Source: Nostoc spongiaeforme FACHB-130
Lineage (GTDB): Bacteria; Cyanobacteriota; Cyanobacteriia; Cyanobacteriales; Nostocaceae
Assembly: GCF_014698475.1 (NCBI RefSeq)
Contig: NZ_JACJTB010000010.1
Span: 89,686 to 153,685 of the forward strand
DNA: 64,000 nucleotides
Direction: 5' to 3'
The translations under genes were made by a program, and so were the position numbers. Positions 1-9,838 of this stretch are shown here, one piece after another (positions within the stretch are counted from its first letter, which is position 1; each line of letters starts with the position of its first letter). The notes beneath the pieces were generated by a model. That model saw only the letters and a program-made list of their open reading frames with translations. It had not been told where the DNA came from and made no database searches.

Positions 1-743
1 TCAGTGGGGCAACCATCACAGAATATCCTCACTGTGATGTTGTGGCGTTAAAAACTCAACTCAGCCAGCAACGGCAAAACTACCGTCGTTGTCTAATCAT
101 TACCGATAGCGTCTTTAGTATGGATGGGGATTTATGCCCCTTGCCAACATTGTTAGCGATCGCGGAAGAATTTAACTGTATGCTGCTAGTTGATGAAGCC
201 CACGCGACTGGGGTAATGGGTCAAACTGGCGCTGGGTGTGTGGAATTTTTTGGCTGTACTGGTAAGCAGTTAATTCAAATTGGCACTTTAAGCAAAGCTT
301 TAGGTAGTTTAGGCGGTTATGTCGCTGGCAATGCTCACTTAATTGATTTTTTACGCAATCGCGCCCCGACTTGGATTTACACCACCGGACTTTCTCCCGC
401 CGATACAGCCGCAGCCTTAGCCGCAATTCAAATTGTCCAACAAGAACCCCAACGGCGAATGCAATTGTGGCACAATGTTGAATACCTAAAAAATTTCATG
501 CAGCAGCAATTACCCCAACTCAAATTGCTGCCTACAGAATCACCCATACTTTGTTTTCAATTACCCAGTCCCAGTGATGCACTCCAGGTTGGTAAACAAC
601 TCAAAGATGCAGGTATTTTTGCCCCTGCAATTCGTCCACCCACTGTCCCAACCAGTCGCATCAGAATTTCTGTCATGGCTACCCATCAAACAAAGCATAT
701 AGAAGCATTAGTCGCAGCCTTGAAAAATCAGAATTTGGTTTGA
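1..743 (+). CDS. bioF: 8-amino-7-oxononanoate synthase, 3' part
   Basis: PLP enzyme that condenses pimeloyl thioester with alanine to give KAPA, the first step of the biotin ring pathway. The reading frame is open from the left edge (codons from position 3), so the N-terminal part lies outside the window; about 246 residues remain. Visible landmarks are the [10 protein letters not shown] segment holding the PLP-binding Asp and His, and the [12 protein letters not shown] segment with the Schiff-base lysine. The C-terminal domain ends normally before TGA at 741. The family is close to 2-amino-3-ketobutyrate CoA ligase; BioF is preferred for the [10 protein letters not shown] and TLSKALG pattern, but the two cannot be separated fully on a fragment. 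Confidence 0.88.
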   Translation, partial: SGATITEYPHCDVVALKTQLSQQRQNYRRCLIITDSVFSMDGDLCPLPTLLAIAEEFNCMLLVDEAHATGVMGQTGAGCVEFFGCTGKQLIQIGTLSKALGSLGGYVAGNAHLIDFLRNRAPTWIYTTGLSPADTAAALAAIQIVQQEPQRRMQLWHNVEYLKNFMQQQLPQLKLLPTESPILCFQLPSPSDALQVGKQLKDAGIFAPAIRPPTVPTSRIRISVMATHQTKHIEALVAALKNQNLV

Positions 744-1276
744 TGTTTAAATTTCGTAATCAGCAATAAGAACAAGTAAGTAACTCGGTGGAAATAAACC
801 AAACTATGTTACGAAACGTAAATAGGATTAAAAGCCTTACCAATGACCAAGGACAAATGACAGCCTTCACTAGTTATCTTTAATTGCATCGACCTACTTA
901 TCACAAAATAGAAATCATCTAGAATTAAGTAATCAAAAATTCAGCTACAACTTGATTTTTACTCCAGCAAGATTTTGCATTTTATAGCAAGCAAACTGTT
1001 GGTAAATTATTTGAAATTGCTAGAATTTAAGGTAAATGTATAAGAATGCGTTTGTTTAAACTTACCAAATTAATGTAAATAAAATATTATAATATTACAA
1101 TTTTATTTATTTCATTTAGATACACATACAATATTTTTGGAAAATTGACTACTAGCGAAAGACGTTTTTTACTCTAAATAAAGGATCTATCTCTAGATAA
1201 ATGTCCAAAAATTGCAAACTAGCTTAGGGTATGTATAGCCCTCCGCCACAAGTTTTGGTTGTTTGCAATTGTTTTC
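744..1276. other. AT-rich intergenic region
   Basis: About 530 bases without a convincing gene. It is very AT-rich, especially 1020-1140. A short piece near 841-862 (CCAATGACCAAGGACAAATGACA) belongs to the dispersed ATGAC-type cyanobacterial intergenic repeat. It must contain the promoter of the downstream kinase gene, but no specific promoter element could be recognised. Confidence 0.5.
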
Positions 1277-4200
1277 ATGCCCTACATTCATTATTCGCAT
1301 TTACTACGTTATGGCTTTGTGGTGGTAATTGTCGCCACAGCACTAGTAATTATGCTCTTGCTTGACCCTATATTGGACATGAAGGGAACGCCATTCCTAC
1401 TATTTTTTAGTGCTGTAATGGTGAGTGCTTGGTATGGTGGTTTGAAATCAGGACTGTTAGCAACCTTCTTGTCAGCAATATTGAGCGATTACTTTTTTCT
1501 TTCCCAACATTACACAGTCGGGTTAAGTTTACCTAATGGTGTAAAAATACTGTTATTTGCAGCACAGGGATTACTGTTTAGTTTTCTATCTGAAGAATTA
1601 AGGCACGCTAAACGTAAAGCAGAAATTCATCTCCAGAAACTAAAAATTAGTGAAGAACGATTTCGTGTCGCCCTCAGTAACTCAGATATTGTGGTGTTTC
1701 AGCAAGACAGAGATTTCCGTTATCAATGGGTTCATAATCTACAGGGTATAGATACAGTTGCAGCCGTGTTGGGCAGAACTGATTATGAACTGTTCCCGAC
1801 AGCAATAGCACAACAATTGATGAAAATTAAACGCCAAGCGGTAGAACAAGGTATTTCCACCCGTGAGGAAGTTTGTCTCAGTCTTGGGGAAGAAGTGATT
1901 TACTATGACTTGCTAGTGGAACCCCTTACAGGTGGCGGAGGTGGTGTAACTTGTGTAGGCGTAAATATTACAGAACGCAAGCAAACAGAAATCGAAAAAG
2001 CCAAGCTACAAAACAAACTTCAGCAAGTTCTCCAACAAAAAGATGAATCTTTAGCATTACTGAATACTTGGTTAACTAGTTCCCCCATAGCATTGGCATT
2101 TTTTGATACTGAATTACGCTATGTGTATGCTAATGAAGCGTTAGCAGCTATCAATGGTATACCTTTGAGCCAACATATTGGTCGCACTTTACAAGAAATC
2201 TTACCGGAATGGGCAGGGCAATTAGAGCCTGTGTTTCAGCAAGTGATGCAAACGCGCCAACCATTACTGAATCAAGAAGTTAGCGGCGAAACTCATCCGC
2301 CTGGGGTATATCGGCAAAGTTTAGTCAGCTACTATCCCGTTAGCTTACCCGATGGAAAATTGCTGGGCGTGGGAGTTACTGGTGTTGAAATTACGCCACT
2401 CAAACAAGCTGAACAAGCATTACGAGACAGCGAAGCCAAGTTTCGCAGTGTGGTTGAGTCAAACATGATTGGGATTGGCTTTTGGGAAAGAGATGGCAAA
2501 ATCACAGATGCTAATGATGCGTTGTTGAATATGTTGGGTTACAGCCGCGAAGATTTAGTTAATGGAGAATTGGACTGGCGAAATTTGACACCTGCTGAGT
2601 ATCTCCCACTTGATGAACAAGCACTCATACAACTTCAACACAGTTCCTTTTCTATTCCTTATGAAAAAGAATATATCCGCAAAGATGGTACTCGCTTACC
2701 AGTGTTAATCGGTAGCAGTCATTTTGAGAGAACTTCAGACAGAGGCGCTTTTTTTGTTATTGATATTAAAGAACGTAAGCAAGCAGAAGAACAACTGCGT
2801 TATATTGCGGAAATTAGTAGTTTACTGTCTACCTCATTAGATTATGAGGAAACTTTACAGCAAATCGCTAGAATCTCTGTACCACAATTAGCTGACTGGT
2901 GTAGTGTGGAGATTTTGACGGATGATGGTTCACTGCGGCGTTTACCTGTGGCTTATGCAGATCCGTCTCAGGCAGAGTTAGCGCAAAAACTTCAGGATTA
3001 TGTGCCGAATTTGTCAGGTACACATCCGATCGCTAGAGTACTGCAAACAGGCAAACCAGAATTAATCGCTCAAGTCACTGATCAGATGTTAGTTGCCTCG
3101 ACGCAAAACGCCGAACATTTGGAAATTATCCGTCAGCTAGGGGCAAAGTCGGCAATGGTGGTGCCATTAATCGCCCACAAGCGAGTTTTGGGTTGTATTA
3201 CCTTTGCGATCGCCGACTCCCATCGTTGCTACGATGAAACTGATTTAAATTTGGCCACAGATGTAGCTTATCGCGCTGCCTTAGCAGTGGAAAATGCCCA
3301 ACTTTATCGAGATAATCATCAAGCGTTAATCAATTATGCCGAATCTCTAGCACTGTTAGATGCACTGTTAGCAGGCGCACCTGTGGCTGTTTGCTTTTTA
3401 GATCAAGAACTACGCTATATCCGAATTAATCAAGTTTTAGCTGACATTAACGGTTTCCCTGTAGAAGCCCATCTGGGGCGGAAATTTAGCGAGATGTTCC
3501 CCAGGATGGCGGTACAATTTGAAGCGCAATTGCAACAGGTGTTAGAAACTGGTGAACCTCTGCTGAATGTGGAAATTAGCGGGGAAGTACCAGGAAAACC
3601 AGGAATATACGGCTATTGGCTGGGTAATTATTATCCAGTCCGCAATGCTTTAAATGAAACTGTGGGGATTGGGATAATTTTCTCGGATGTCACAGCCACC
3701 AAGGTTGCGGAAATTGCTTTGCGTGAAAGTGAATCGAGATTCCGCGCCATGTTCAACCAAGCCGCAGTCGGTATTGCTTTGGTAGGGTTGAACGGTCAAT
3801 TTTTGCAAGTAAATCCGGCATTGTGTGAGATTACTGGTTATAGCCAAGCCGAATTAATGCAGATGAACTTTCAAGATATCACCCACCCTGATGATGTAGC
3901 GGATGATTTAGCCCAGGCTGGGAGAGTTTTAGCGAAGGAAATTAATGGTTATTCTTTAGAAAAACGCTACATTCGCAAAGATGGTTCCCCTGTTTGGGTA
4001 AATCTGACTTCTTCGGCTGTTTGGGATATTTATGGACAAGCTAAGTATGCAGTCGGCATTATTGAAGATATCAGCGATCGCAAACAAGCAGAAATAGCAC
4101 AAAAATTTTTAGTCGAAGCCAGTAGCTTACTAGCAGCCTCCCTAGATTATCAAGTCACTCTCAATAATGTGGCTAATTTGGTAGTGCCTACCTTAGCTGA

Positions 4201-6322
4201 TTGGTGCGTTGTTGATGTGCTGGGGGAAGATTATACGATTCAACAAATAGCGATGATTGCTGCTATTCCGGCTAAACACGAAATTCTCACAGAACTGCGC
4301 CGACGTTATCCGCCCAAATACGAAAACAACAGTCCGTTTCGAGAAATTTTGCTGCGGGGTGAATCAGTCTTTTATCCTGAATTGCCACCTCAAATTCTGG
4401 CAGATATGGCTAAAGACGAGGAGCATTTGCAATTACTCCAAAGCTTGGGTATGGGTTCCTTGATAATTATTCCCCTCCATTTGCGCGGGGAAATATTTGG
4501 CGTAATTTCTCTAGTGAGAGGCACATCTAGTTGTGCTTATAATTCAGCAGACTTGGCATTAGCAGAAGATTTAGCCCATCGTGCGGCGGCGGCGATTGAT
4601 AACGCTAGACTTTACCAAAAAACCCAGCAGGCAAAACAAGCCGCAGAATTAGCAGTCAGTCGCACTGTGCGTTTACAAAGAATCACCGCCGCCCTTTCCG
4701 AAGCTATCACCCCGCAACAAGTGGCTGAGGTTGTAGTTAATCAGGGAATTGTGGCTTTAGGTGCGAGTGCGGGTTCTGTGAGTTTGTTAGTAGAACATGG
4801 CAGTTATTTGAAAGTTGTGCAAGCCACTGGCTATCCAGAATCAGTGCTGGAAGCTTGGGAAACTTTTCCGGTGACGGCGGCTGTGCCTTTAGCAGAAACT
4901 GTGCGAACAAGTAAAGCAATTTTTCTCGAAAGTCCAGCCGCCTTAGCAGCTAATTATCCCCATTTAGCCGAGTTGCCATCGGTGACAGGAAATTCAGCCT
5001 TTGCTTGTATTCCCTTGATTGTAGAAAAACAAGTGATTGGGGCATTAGGGTGGAGTTTTGCAACTACCCAAATTTTTTCGGAAGCTGATCAAGGATTTAT
5101 GTTGACATTGGGGCAGCAATGTGGTCAGGCGATCGCCCGCGCCCAACTTTACGAAGCCGAACGCCTTGCCCGTTCCGAAGCTGAAACCGCCAACCGCATC
5201 AAAGATGAATTTCTGGCGGTGCTTTCCCATGAACTGCGAACTCCCCTCAACCCGATTTTGGGCTGGGCAAAATTACTCCGCACCCGCAGAAATGACGAAA
5301 ATACAATCGTTCGGGCTTTGGAAACCATTGAACGCAACGCCAAATTACAAGCCCAACTGATTGAAGATTTATTAGATGTATCGCGGATTTTGCGGGGTAA
5401 GTTAAGTCTGCACATCCGCACCGTAGATTTAAACAGCACAATCACCGCCGCCTTAGAAACAGTGCGTTTAGCCGCCGAAGCCAAGTCAATTCAACTGCAA
5501 ACCTCACTGCCCCAGCATAACGTTGAAGTTATGGGTGATGGCGATCGCTTGCAACAAATTGTTTGGAATTTGGTATCCAATGCCGTAAAATTTACACCGT
5601 CAGCCGGACAAGTAGAAGTGCGGTTAGAACAAGTCGGGATGGAGGCGCAAATTCAAGTTATTGATAATGGTAAGGGTATTACCCCAGAATTTTTACCCTA
5701 CGTCTTTGAATACTTCCGCCAAGCCGATGGTAAAACTACCAGAGTATTTGGTGGTTTGGGATTAGGACTGGCAATTGTCCGCCATTTAGTAGAACTCCAC
5801 GGTGGTATAGTCTGGGCAGAAAGTCCAGGTGAAGGACAAGGGGCAACTTTTACCGTGCGGCTACCTCTGCATAAAAGCGCCGATTCTCCTATGTTGAATC
5901 CTGAAACTGCACAGATGGATTTGGCAACCCAAGATTCATTATTGGCAGGAGTGCGAATTTTATTTGTTGATGATCAAGCCGATGTCTTGGAGTTTTTCAG
6001 CTTTGCCTTAGAACAGTATGGGGCAGAAGTCACAGCAGTCGCCTCTGCCGCAGAAGCACTAGAAGCCCTAGCCCAGTTACAGCCAGATATTTTACTCAGT
6101 GATATTGGAATGCCCATCATGGATGGGTATATGTTGCTGCGCCAATTGAGGCAATTACCCCCAGATCAAGGCGGGCAAATCCCAGCAATTGCTCTCACCG
6201 CCTATGCGGGCGAAATCGACTACAAACAAGCAATGGCCGCAGGTTTTCAACGACACATCCCCAAACCCGTAGATCCTGTTGACTTAGCAATTGCGATCGC
6301 TAAACTGATTCGGCGGAAATAA
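1277..6322 (+). CDS. multi-sensor hybrid histidine kinase
   Basis: Membrane-anchored hybrid kinase of about 1681 residues. Approximate order, numbered from the upstream TTG at 1259: a DUF4118-like membrane domain (13-115, four hydrophobic segments, as in KdpD), PAS domains (137-245, 265-385, 390-515), GAF (510-680), two more PAS (697-820, 825-945), two GAF (948-1117, 1138-1297), HisKA (1314-1380, phospho-accepting His1324 in SHELRTP), HATPase (1424-1534, with NLVSNAVKFTP, DNGKGI and GLGLGLAI), and a C-terminal receiver (1564-1684, Asp1615 in LLSDIGMP). ATG at 1277 is preferred over TTG at 1259 because the membrane domain begins right after it; no clear Shine-Dalgarno separates them. The gene stands alone, with no partner regulator or output domain next to it, so the signal and target are unknown. 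Confidence 0.93.
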   Translation: MPYIHYSHLLRYGFVVVIVATALVIMLLLDPILDMKGTPFLLFFSAVMVSAWYGGLKSGLLATFLSAILSDYFFLSQHYTVGLSLPNGVKILLFAAQGLLFSFLSEELRHAKRKAEIHLQKLKISEERFRVALSNSDIVVFQQDRDFRYQWVHNLQGIDTVAAVLGRTDYELFPTAIAQQLMKIKRQAVEQGISTREEVCLSLGEEVIYYDLLVEPLTGGGGGVTCVGVNITERKQTEIEKAKLQNKLQQVLQQKDESLALLNTWLTSSPIALAFFDTELRYVYANEALAAINGIPLSQHIGRTLQEILPEWAGQLEPVFQQVMQTRQPLLNQEVSGETHPPGVYRQSLVSYYPVSLPDGKLLGVGVTGVEITPLKQAEQALRDSEAKFRSVVESNMIGIGFWERDGKITDANDALLNMLGYSREDLVNGELDWRNLTPAEYLPLDEQALIQLQHSSFSIPYEKEYIRKDGTRLPVLIGSSHFERTSDRGAFFVIDIKERKQAEEQLRYIAEISSLLSTSLDYEETLQQIARISVPQLADWCSVEILTDDGSLRRLPVAYADPSQAELAQKLQDYVPNLSGTHPIARVLQTGKPELIAQVTDQMLVASTQNAEHLEIIRQLGAKSAMVVPLIAHKRVLGCITFAIADSHRCYDETDLNLATDVAYRAALAVENAQLYRDNHQALINYAESLALLDALLAGAPVAVCFLDQELRYIRINQVLADINGFPVEAHLGRKFSEMFPRMAVQFEAQLQQVLETGEPLLNVEISGEVPGKPGIYGYWLGNYYPVRNALNETVGIGIIFSDVTATKVAEIALRESESRFRAMFNQAAVGIALVGLNGQFLQVNPALCEITGYSQAELMQMNFQDITHPDDVADDLAQAGRVLAKEINGYSLEKRYIRKDGSPVWVNLTSSAVWDIYGQAKYAVGIIEDISDRKQAEIAQKFLVEASSLLAASLDYQVTLNNVANLVVPTLADWCVVDVLGEDYTIQQIAMIAAIPAKHEILTELRRRYPPKYENNSPFREILLRGESVFYPELPPQILADMAKDEEHLQLLQSLGMGSLIIIPLHLRGEIFGVISLVRGTSSCAYNSADLALAEDLAHRAAAAIDNARLYQKTQQAKQAAELAVSRTVRLQRITAALSEAITPQQVAEVVVNQGIVALGASAGSVSLLVEHGSYLKVVQATGYPESVLEAWETFPVTAAVPLAETVRTSKAIFLESPAALAANYPHLAELPSVTGNSAFACIPLIVEKQVIGALGWSFATTQIFSEADQGFMLTLGQQCGQAIARAQLYEAERLARSEAETANRIKDEFLAVLSHELRTPLNPILGWAKLLRTRRNDENTIVRALETIERNAKLQAQLIEDLLDVSRILRGKLSLHIRTVDLNSTITAALETVRLAAEAKSIQLQTSLPQHNVEVMGDGDRLQQIVWNLVSNAVKFTPSAGQVEVRLEQVGMEAQIQVIDNGKGITPEFLPYVFEYFRQADGKTTRVFGGLGLGLAIVRHLVELHGGIVWAESPGEGQGATFTVRLPLHKSADSPMLNPETAQMDLATQDSLLAGVRILFVDDQADVLEFFSFALEQYGAEVTAVASAAEALEALAQLQPDILLSDIGMPIMDGYMLLRQLRQLPPDQGGQIPAIALTAYAGEIDYKQAMAAGFQRHIPKPVDPVDLAIAIAKLIRRK

Positions 6323-6413
6323 CGAAGGCAGGGTGCATGGTGAGAAAGCGTTTGAGCCTTATTTACTTTTCTTTATATAGTTTGGTTTTATTGCATCGAC
6401 TCATACCATTTTG

Positions 6414-6434
6414 GATTTTAGATTTTAGATTTTG
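6414..6434. repeat. heptanucleotide STRR (GATTTTA)
   Basis: Three head-to-tail 7-bp units, GATTTTA twice and GATTTTG once, in the gap after the hybrid kinase gene. Short tandemly repeated heptamers of this sort are typical of heterocystous cyanobacteria. A related AATCCAAAATCCAAAATC run lies near 38556. Confidence 0.7.
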
Positions 6435-6530
6435 GATTGAAAAAGTTTCTACTGGTAAGCTTTTGAGCAATCCATTTGTCGCAATCATTGTTCAATTTGG
6501 TATTACTTAGCAGTGGTCACAGTTGTTAAG

Positions 6531-7112
6531 CTACCATGCAAGCCGCGTATATCCACTAGTGTGATAAGGCAAAAATCTGTACTCTTCGTTGAGTTGATGA
6601 ATAGTCTCGCTATGATTGGAGTCAGAATGTTTGTTTTCTGGCTTGAGTCGCAGAGATAACCCCAATGCTGCTTCTAGATGATTGAGTAAACGAGTAATAG
6701 TATCCCGCTTGCTAATTCGATAGTAAACAACCGTGTTTTTTTGTATTTCTTGCAATACAGGTACATCGCTCACTAAAGGTACATCCAAACTTTCGCCATC
6801 GTTGGTGATTAGGACTATCGCTGCACGTTGATAAAGTTCTACTAAATCTTGGTGTTCTAGTTGTGAGAACAACCGAATACCATAACGAATGCCTAATCGC
6901 TCGATTCGCGCCTGCATTTCTGGTTCCCATTCTGGGCAGACTCTCACTAATAATAATTCTGGGTGATAATATCTGAGACGAGCATAGGTTTCTAGGAGAA
7001 TATCTAACTGTTTGCGGGAGAGATTTTCACTGATATTCAATACAAAAGGCCGATCGCCTATTTGCTGCTGAATAGTCTGGTGATTATAAAATTCAGGATG
7101 TAGGTGATTCAT
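6531..7112 (-). CDS. glycosyltransferase C-terminal-like half domain
   Basis: 193-residue protein. Residues 15-130 look like the C-terminal (nucleotide-sugar binding) Rossmann half of a GT-B/GT4 glycosyltransferase: a PFVLNISENLSRKQ strand, the LEHQDLVELYQRAAIVLI segment typical of the GT4 'search the next layer' region, and a VPLVSDVPVLQ loop. The N-terminal acceptor domain is absent and there is no upstream open frame that could supply it. The start at 7112 is chosen for AAGGA placed nine bases upstream; a 30-codon upstream extension to 7202 has no such site. The last 50 residues are polar and low in similarity to anything I recognise. It may be a degenerate or regulatory remnant; enzymatic activity is not assumed. 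Confidence 0.6.
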   Translation of the reverse strand: MNHLHPEFYNHQTIQQQIGDRPFVLNISENLSRKQLDILLETYARLRYYHPELLLVRVCPEWEPEMQARIERLGIRYGIRLFSQLEHQDLVELYQRAAIVLITNDGESLDVPLVSDVPVLQEIQKNTVVYYRISKRDTITRLLNHLEAALGLSLRLKPENKHSDSNHSETIHQLNEEYRFLPYHTSGYTRLAW

Positions 7113-7739
7113 AAAATTATCCTTCGCAGAACTGATTGTCCAAATGGTTTGCTGTGGCGATCGCTTTGTTCCACTTCTTTGCACTCGCGGCCGAAATATC
7201 ACAAGTAATTTGCCGGAAATGATATGACTGGTAGATGCTTGATATCTTATTTGCTAAGTCTTAGTGCGAGGGTTAAATTCCTACACTTGTTGATACGCCT
7301 GATTATCCCTGATCACTGCATAAACCCTAGCTTCTTCAAGCAACTAGTAGCTAACTTGAAGATAAGTTCAGGTAGGCAAAACGAATGTATTTTTTTTATA
7401 AACCATTTTTGAATATTTGTCTAATATTTTTTGTATATTTTTTTTCTGGTATATCTTCTCTACGGAGATGGCAAAAGTAGAATTACATAGCTTTATGGCT
7501 CAACTGAAAGCTGTAGGCGTTATATCTATTAACCAAAACTAGAAACTTTTTATACATATCTTAAATACGGCAAATTTCAAGTGAGTGAAGTAAACAATTG
7601 ATTTCTCAAAGCTAGGTTACGAGCCTTTTCTTATTCTGACTTCTGACTGAGAATACCCTAAAAGAAATATGGCTATTGCTAGATGTGGTTCTCTGTCAAA
7701 ACGCTATAGGCTACAACTGTTGAGCAGAGAGATTCGCTT
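7113..7739. other. intergenic region, no gene seen
   Basis: About 630 bases between divergent genes. A 62-codon open frame at 7224-7412 (+) has no protein-like composition or ribosome-binding site and is not called. The stretch 7395-7450 is a T-rich tract. Promoters for both flanking genes must lie here, but none was recognised. Confidence 0.45.
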
Positions 7740-9074
7740 GTGGATGTCCTAGTAAAAAGAGCGCAAACACTTAAACAAGCCTTGGTCGATTTTGTCCTAG
7801 ATGCTGAAGGTGAACTGGCGCAAGCATTAGAGGTTTATGCAGCCGCACAGTCCCATAAAGGAAATGGCAATCATACCCAACAAGATTTAATTATTGATCG
7901 GTTTATTACAGAAGGGAAAGTTGGTGAGAGTTCACCCATCGAGTTATTTATTGCCAGTGATGCAGATTTAACCGATGGCGATCGCAATTTACTCAACAGT
8001 TGGCATCGTAGCTTTATCGGCTTATTCACCATCACCCAAATTTTACCTGATGGTTTGGAGTTGATGAACTGGTTGACAGCAAAAAATTATATCGTCAAGT
8101 CTAACGGTACTGAAAAACAACAAGACATATCTCGTTTCCAGCCAGGAGATATATTACTTACCCGCATTTCTCCCCTAACTGAAAATGAGTGGATATTTTC
8201 TGGGACTCACACTTTTATGGGTAAACTTGGTAAGCCAAAACTTGCTGTCGCTATTGGTAATTTTAAAGATAATTATAAAAGTCATCTTTACAGCGATGCT
8301 CCTGAATTGCTAGAAGAAGCATGGCACTCAGTCGAGCAGTATCATCAGCAATTTGTTGACTTTTTTGGTAGTGATGAAGTTACTTTACCAGGATATCAAT
8401 TAAATAAAAAAATAGTTGAATTTCAAGCAATTATCAGTGAAAAATATCTCCAAGCTGCTGGATTAGATACTTCTAAATCTTTAGATGAGGTAGCAGCAGA
8501 AGCAGGCATTACCCAAGATGAAATCGCCGCAGCCGCGAAAGAAGTTGGTGTGGACTCTAATGTAGTTTCGCAAATGCTGAATGGTAAAAACGCTCAACAA
8601 AAAATGGTTGCACCAAAGGTTGATTTACCTTCTGAATTGCGAAAAGCGGAACAAGTCACAACCATTTCTCATCCTCGTTGGGGCTTGATATTTTTACCAA
8701 CATACACTAAATTTAAAGCGATTTTGTTAGCTGATGATGGGCGCAAAATTGAAGGCGCAGAAAAAACTATTCGTTATTATCTAGAAGATAAAAGTATCAA
8801 TGCTTATATTTGGCATCGATTAGCACAACAATACCCAAATCAAATAGAAAAAGTTTTACAAGATTTTTTGCAGCGTCCAGATTTTAACTTAAGTAATGAC
8901 TTAGATAAACTCTTGCAAGAGAATGGTAAACCTATCGAGCCAGAATTACCAGAAATAGCCAGTGTGCCTTTACATTTGCATAATTTATTTCAAGAAGCAC
9001 TGGCAGAAGTTAATAAATCTAAACCTAAAGCTAAGGGACAAAAACAAACAGCAAAAGGTTTTCAGAGAGGTTAA
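7740..9074 (+). CDS. conserved hypothetical protein, 444 aa
   Basis: I do not recognise this family. The protein is soluble (no membrane segment or signal peptide). An N-terminal mixed alpha/beta part (1-230) contains FQPGDILLTRISPL, which reads like a small beta barrel. A helical part (240-290) has two tandem DEVAAEAGITQDEIAAAAKE-like helices resembling a helix-turn-helix or SAP-like repeat, and a C-terminal part (300-430) begins HPRWGLIFLPTYTKF. The tail is Lys/Gln-rich. GTG at 7740 is the most upstream start and gives MDVLVKRA; no ATG lies close by. It ends four bases into the convergent Uma2 gene. A hypothetical cyanobacterial function in nucleic-acid binding is only a guess from the basic tail. 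Confidence 0.8.
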   Translation: MDVLVKRAQTLKQALVDFVLDAEGELAQALEVYAAAQSHKGNGNHTQQDLIIDRFITEGKVGESSPIELFIASDADLTDGDRNLLNSWHRSFIGLFTITQILPDGLELMNWLTAKNYIVKSNGTEKQQDISRFQPGDILLTRISPLTENEWIFSGTHTFMGKLGKPKLAVAIGNFKDNYKSHLYSDAPELLEEAWHSVEQYHQQFVDFFGSDEVTLPGYQLNKKIVEFQAIISEKYLQAAGLDTSKSLDEVAAEAGITQDEIAAAAKEVGVDSNVVSQMLNGKNAQQKMVAPKVDLPSELRKAEQVTTISHPRWGLIFLPTYTKFKAILLADDGRKIEGAEKTIRYYLEDKSINAYIWHRLAQQYPNQIEKVLQDFLQRPDFNLSNDLDKLLQENGKPIEPELPEIASVPLHLHNLFQEALAEVNKSKPKAKGQKQTAKGFQRG

Positions 9075-9643
9075 GTTAAGATTAGTTGCATTTCAAATCC
9101 CGGTAATACATCTTCTCCAGAAAGAATTGTCGGTATTTGTCTGACTTCGACAGCTTTTCCGAGTCGATAGATTTCCACTGTGCCATCTTGATAATTAATC
9201 AGCCATCCTAAACGCAAACCATTTTCTATATATTCTTGCATTTTCTCTTGCAGAGATTTGAGCCTATCTGTTTCGGAACGCAGTTCAATAGCAAAATCTG
9301 GTACAAGTGGCGGGAATTTTTTACGCTGTTCTGGTGTTAAAGCTTCCCACTTTGCCAATTTTACCCAAGCCGCATCAGGAGAACGTTTTGCACCATTCGG
9401 TAATATAAAGATAGTTGAAGAACTAAAAACTTTGCCTAATTTAGCTTGACGATTCCATATCTCTAAATCAGTTATTAGTCCAGCTTCTTGATTTCCGCTT
9501 TCTCCTCCGACTGGTGGCACAATAATCAACTCTCCGGCTGCATTCATTTCCAGGCTGAGATCACGGTTGGCAAGACACAATTGATAGAATTGTTCATCAC
9601 TTAAATGTGCTATCGGTTCTAAATTGAGAACCACAGTATTCAT
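9071..9643 (-). CDS. Uma2 family endonuclease (DUF820)
   Basis: 190-residue protein of the Uma2/DUF820 family, a PD-(D/E)XK-fold group hugely expanded in cyanobacteria. Seen here: the N-terminal LSDEQFYQLCLANRDLSLE segment, the GELIIVPPVGG strand-turn, RSPDAAWV, the PDFAIELRSETD core carrying the acidic residues, then a helix leading to GWLINYQDGTVEIYR. Start supported by GAGGAAAAG seven bases upstream. It is convergent with and overlaps the previous gene by four bases. Most members have no proven function; a link to mobile DNA or restriction is often suggested, but nothing nearby supports it. Confidence 0.88.
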   Translation of the reverse strand: MNTVVLNLEPIAHLSDEQFYQLCLANRDLSLEMNAAGELIIVPPVGGESGNQEAGLITDLEIWNRQAKLGKVFSSSTIFILPNGAKRSPDAAWVKLAKWEALTPEQRKKFPPLVPDFAIELRSETDRLKSLQEKMQEYIENGLRLGWLINYQDGTVEIYRLGKAVEVRQIPTILSGEDVLPGFEMQLILT

Positions 9644-9838
9644 TTAGCTTTTCCTCGTGCCTTTTTTGCTAACTGGTAGCGAGTAAGTTGAGTAGAGCGA
9701 TCGCAAAAACTCAACATTACTATATAAGTATAACTTTATTAAGCTGAGGATAAATTTACTTCACCCTCCAGATGCAGAGAAACCGTAAAATCTAAGTTTG
9801 ATATTGTATAACTTGATGTAAGTTCTCAGGGTTAGAAT

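Noticed and set aside
7224..7412. 62-codon plus-strand frame
   Set aside because: No ribosome-binding site; composition not protein-like.
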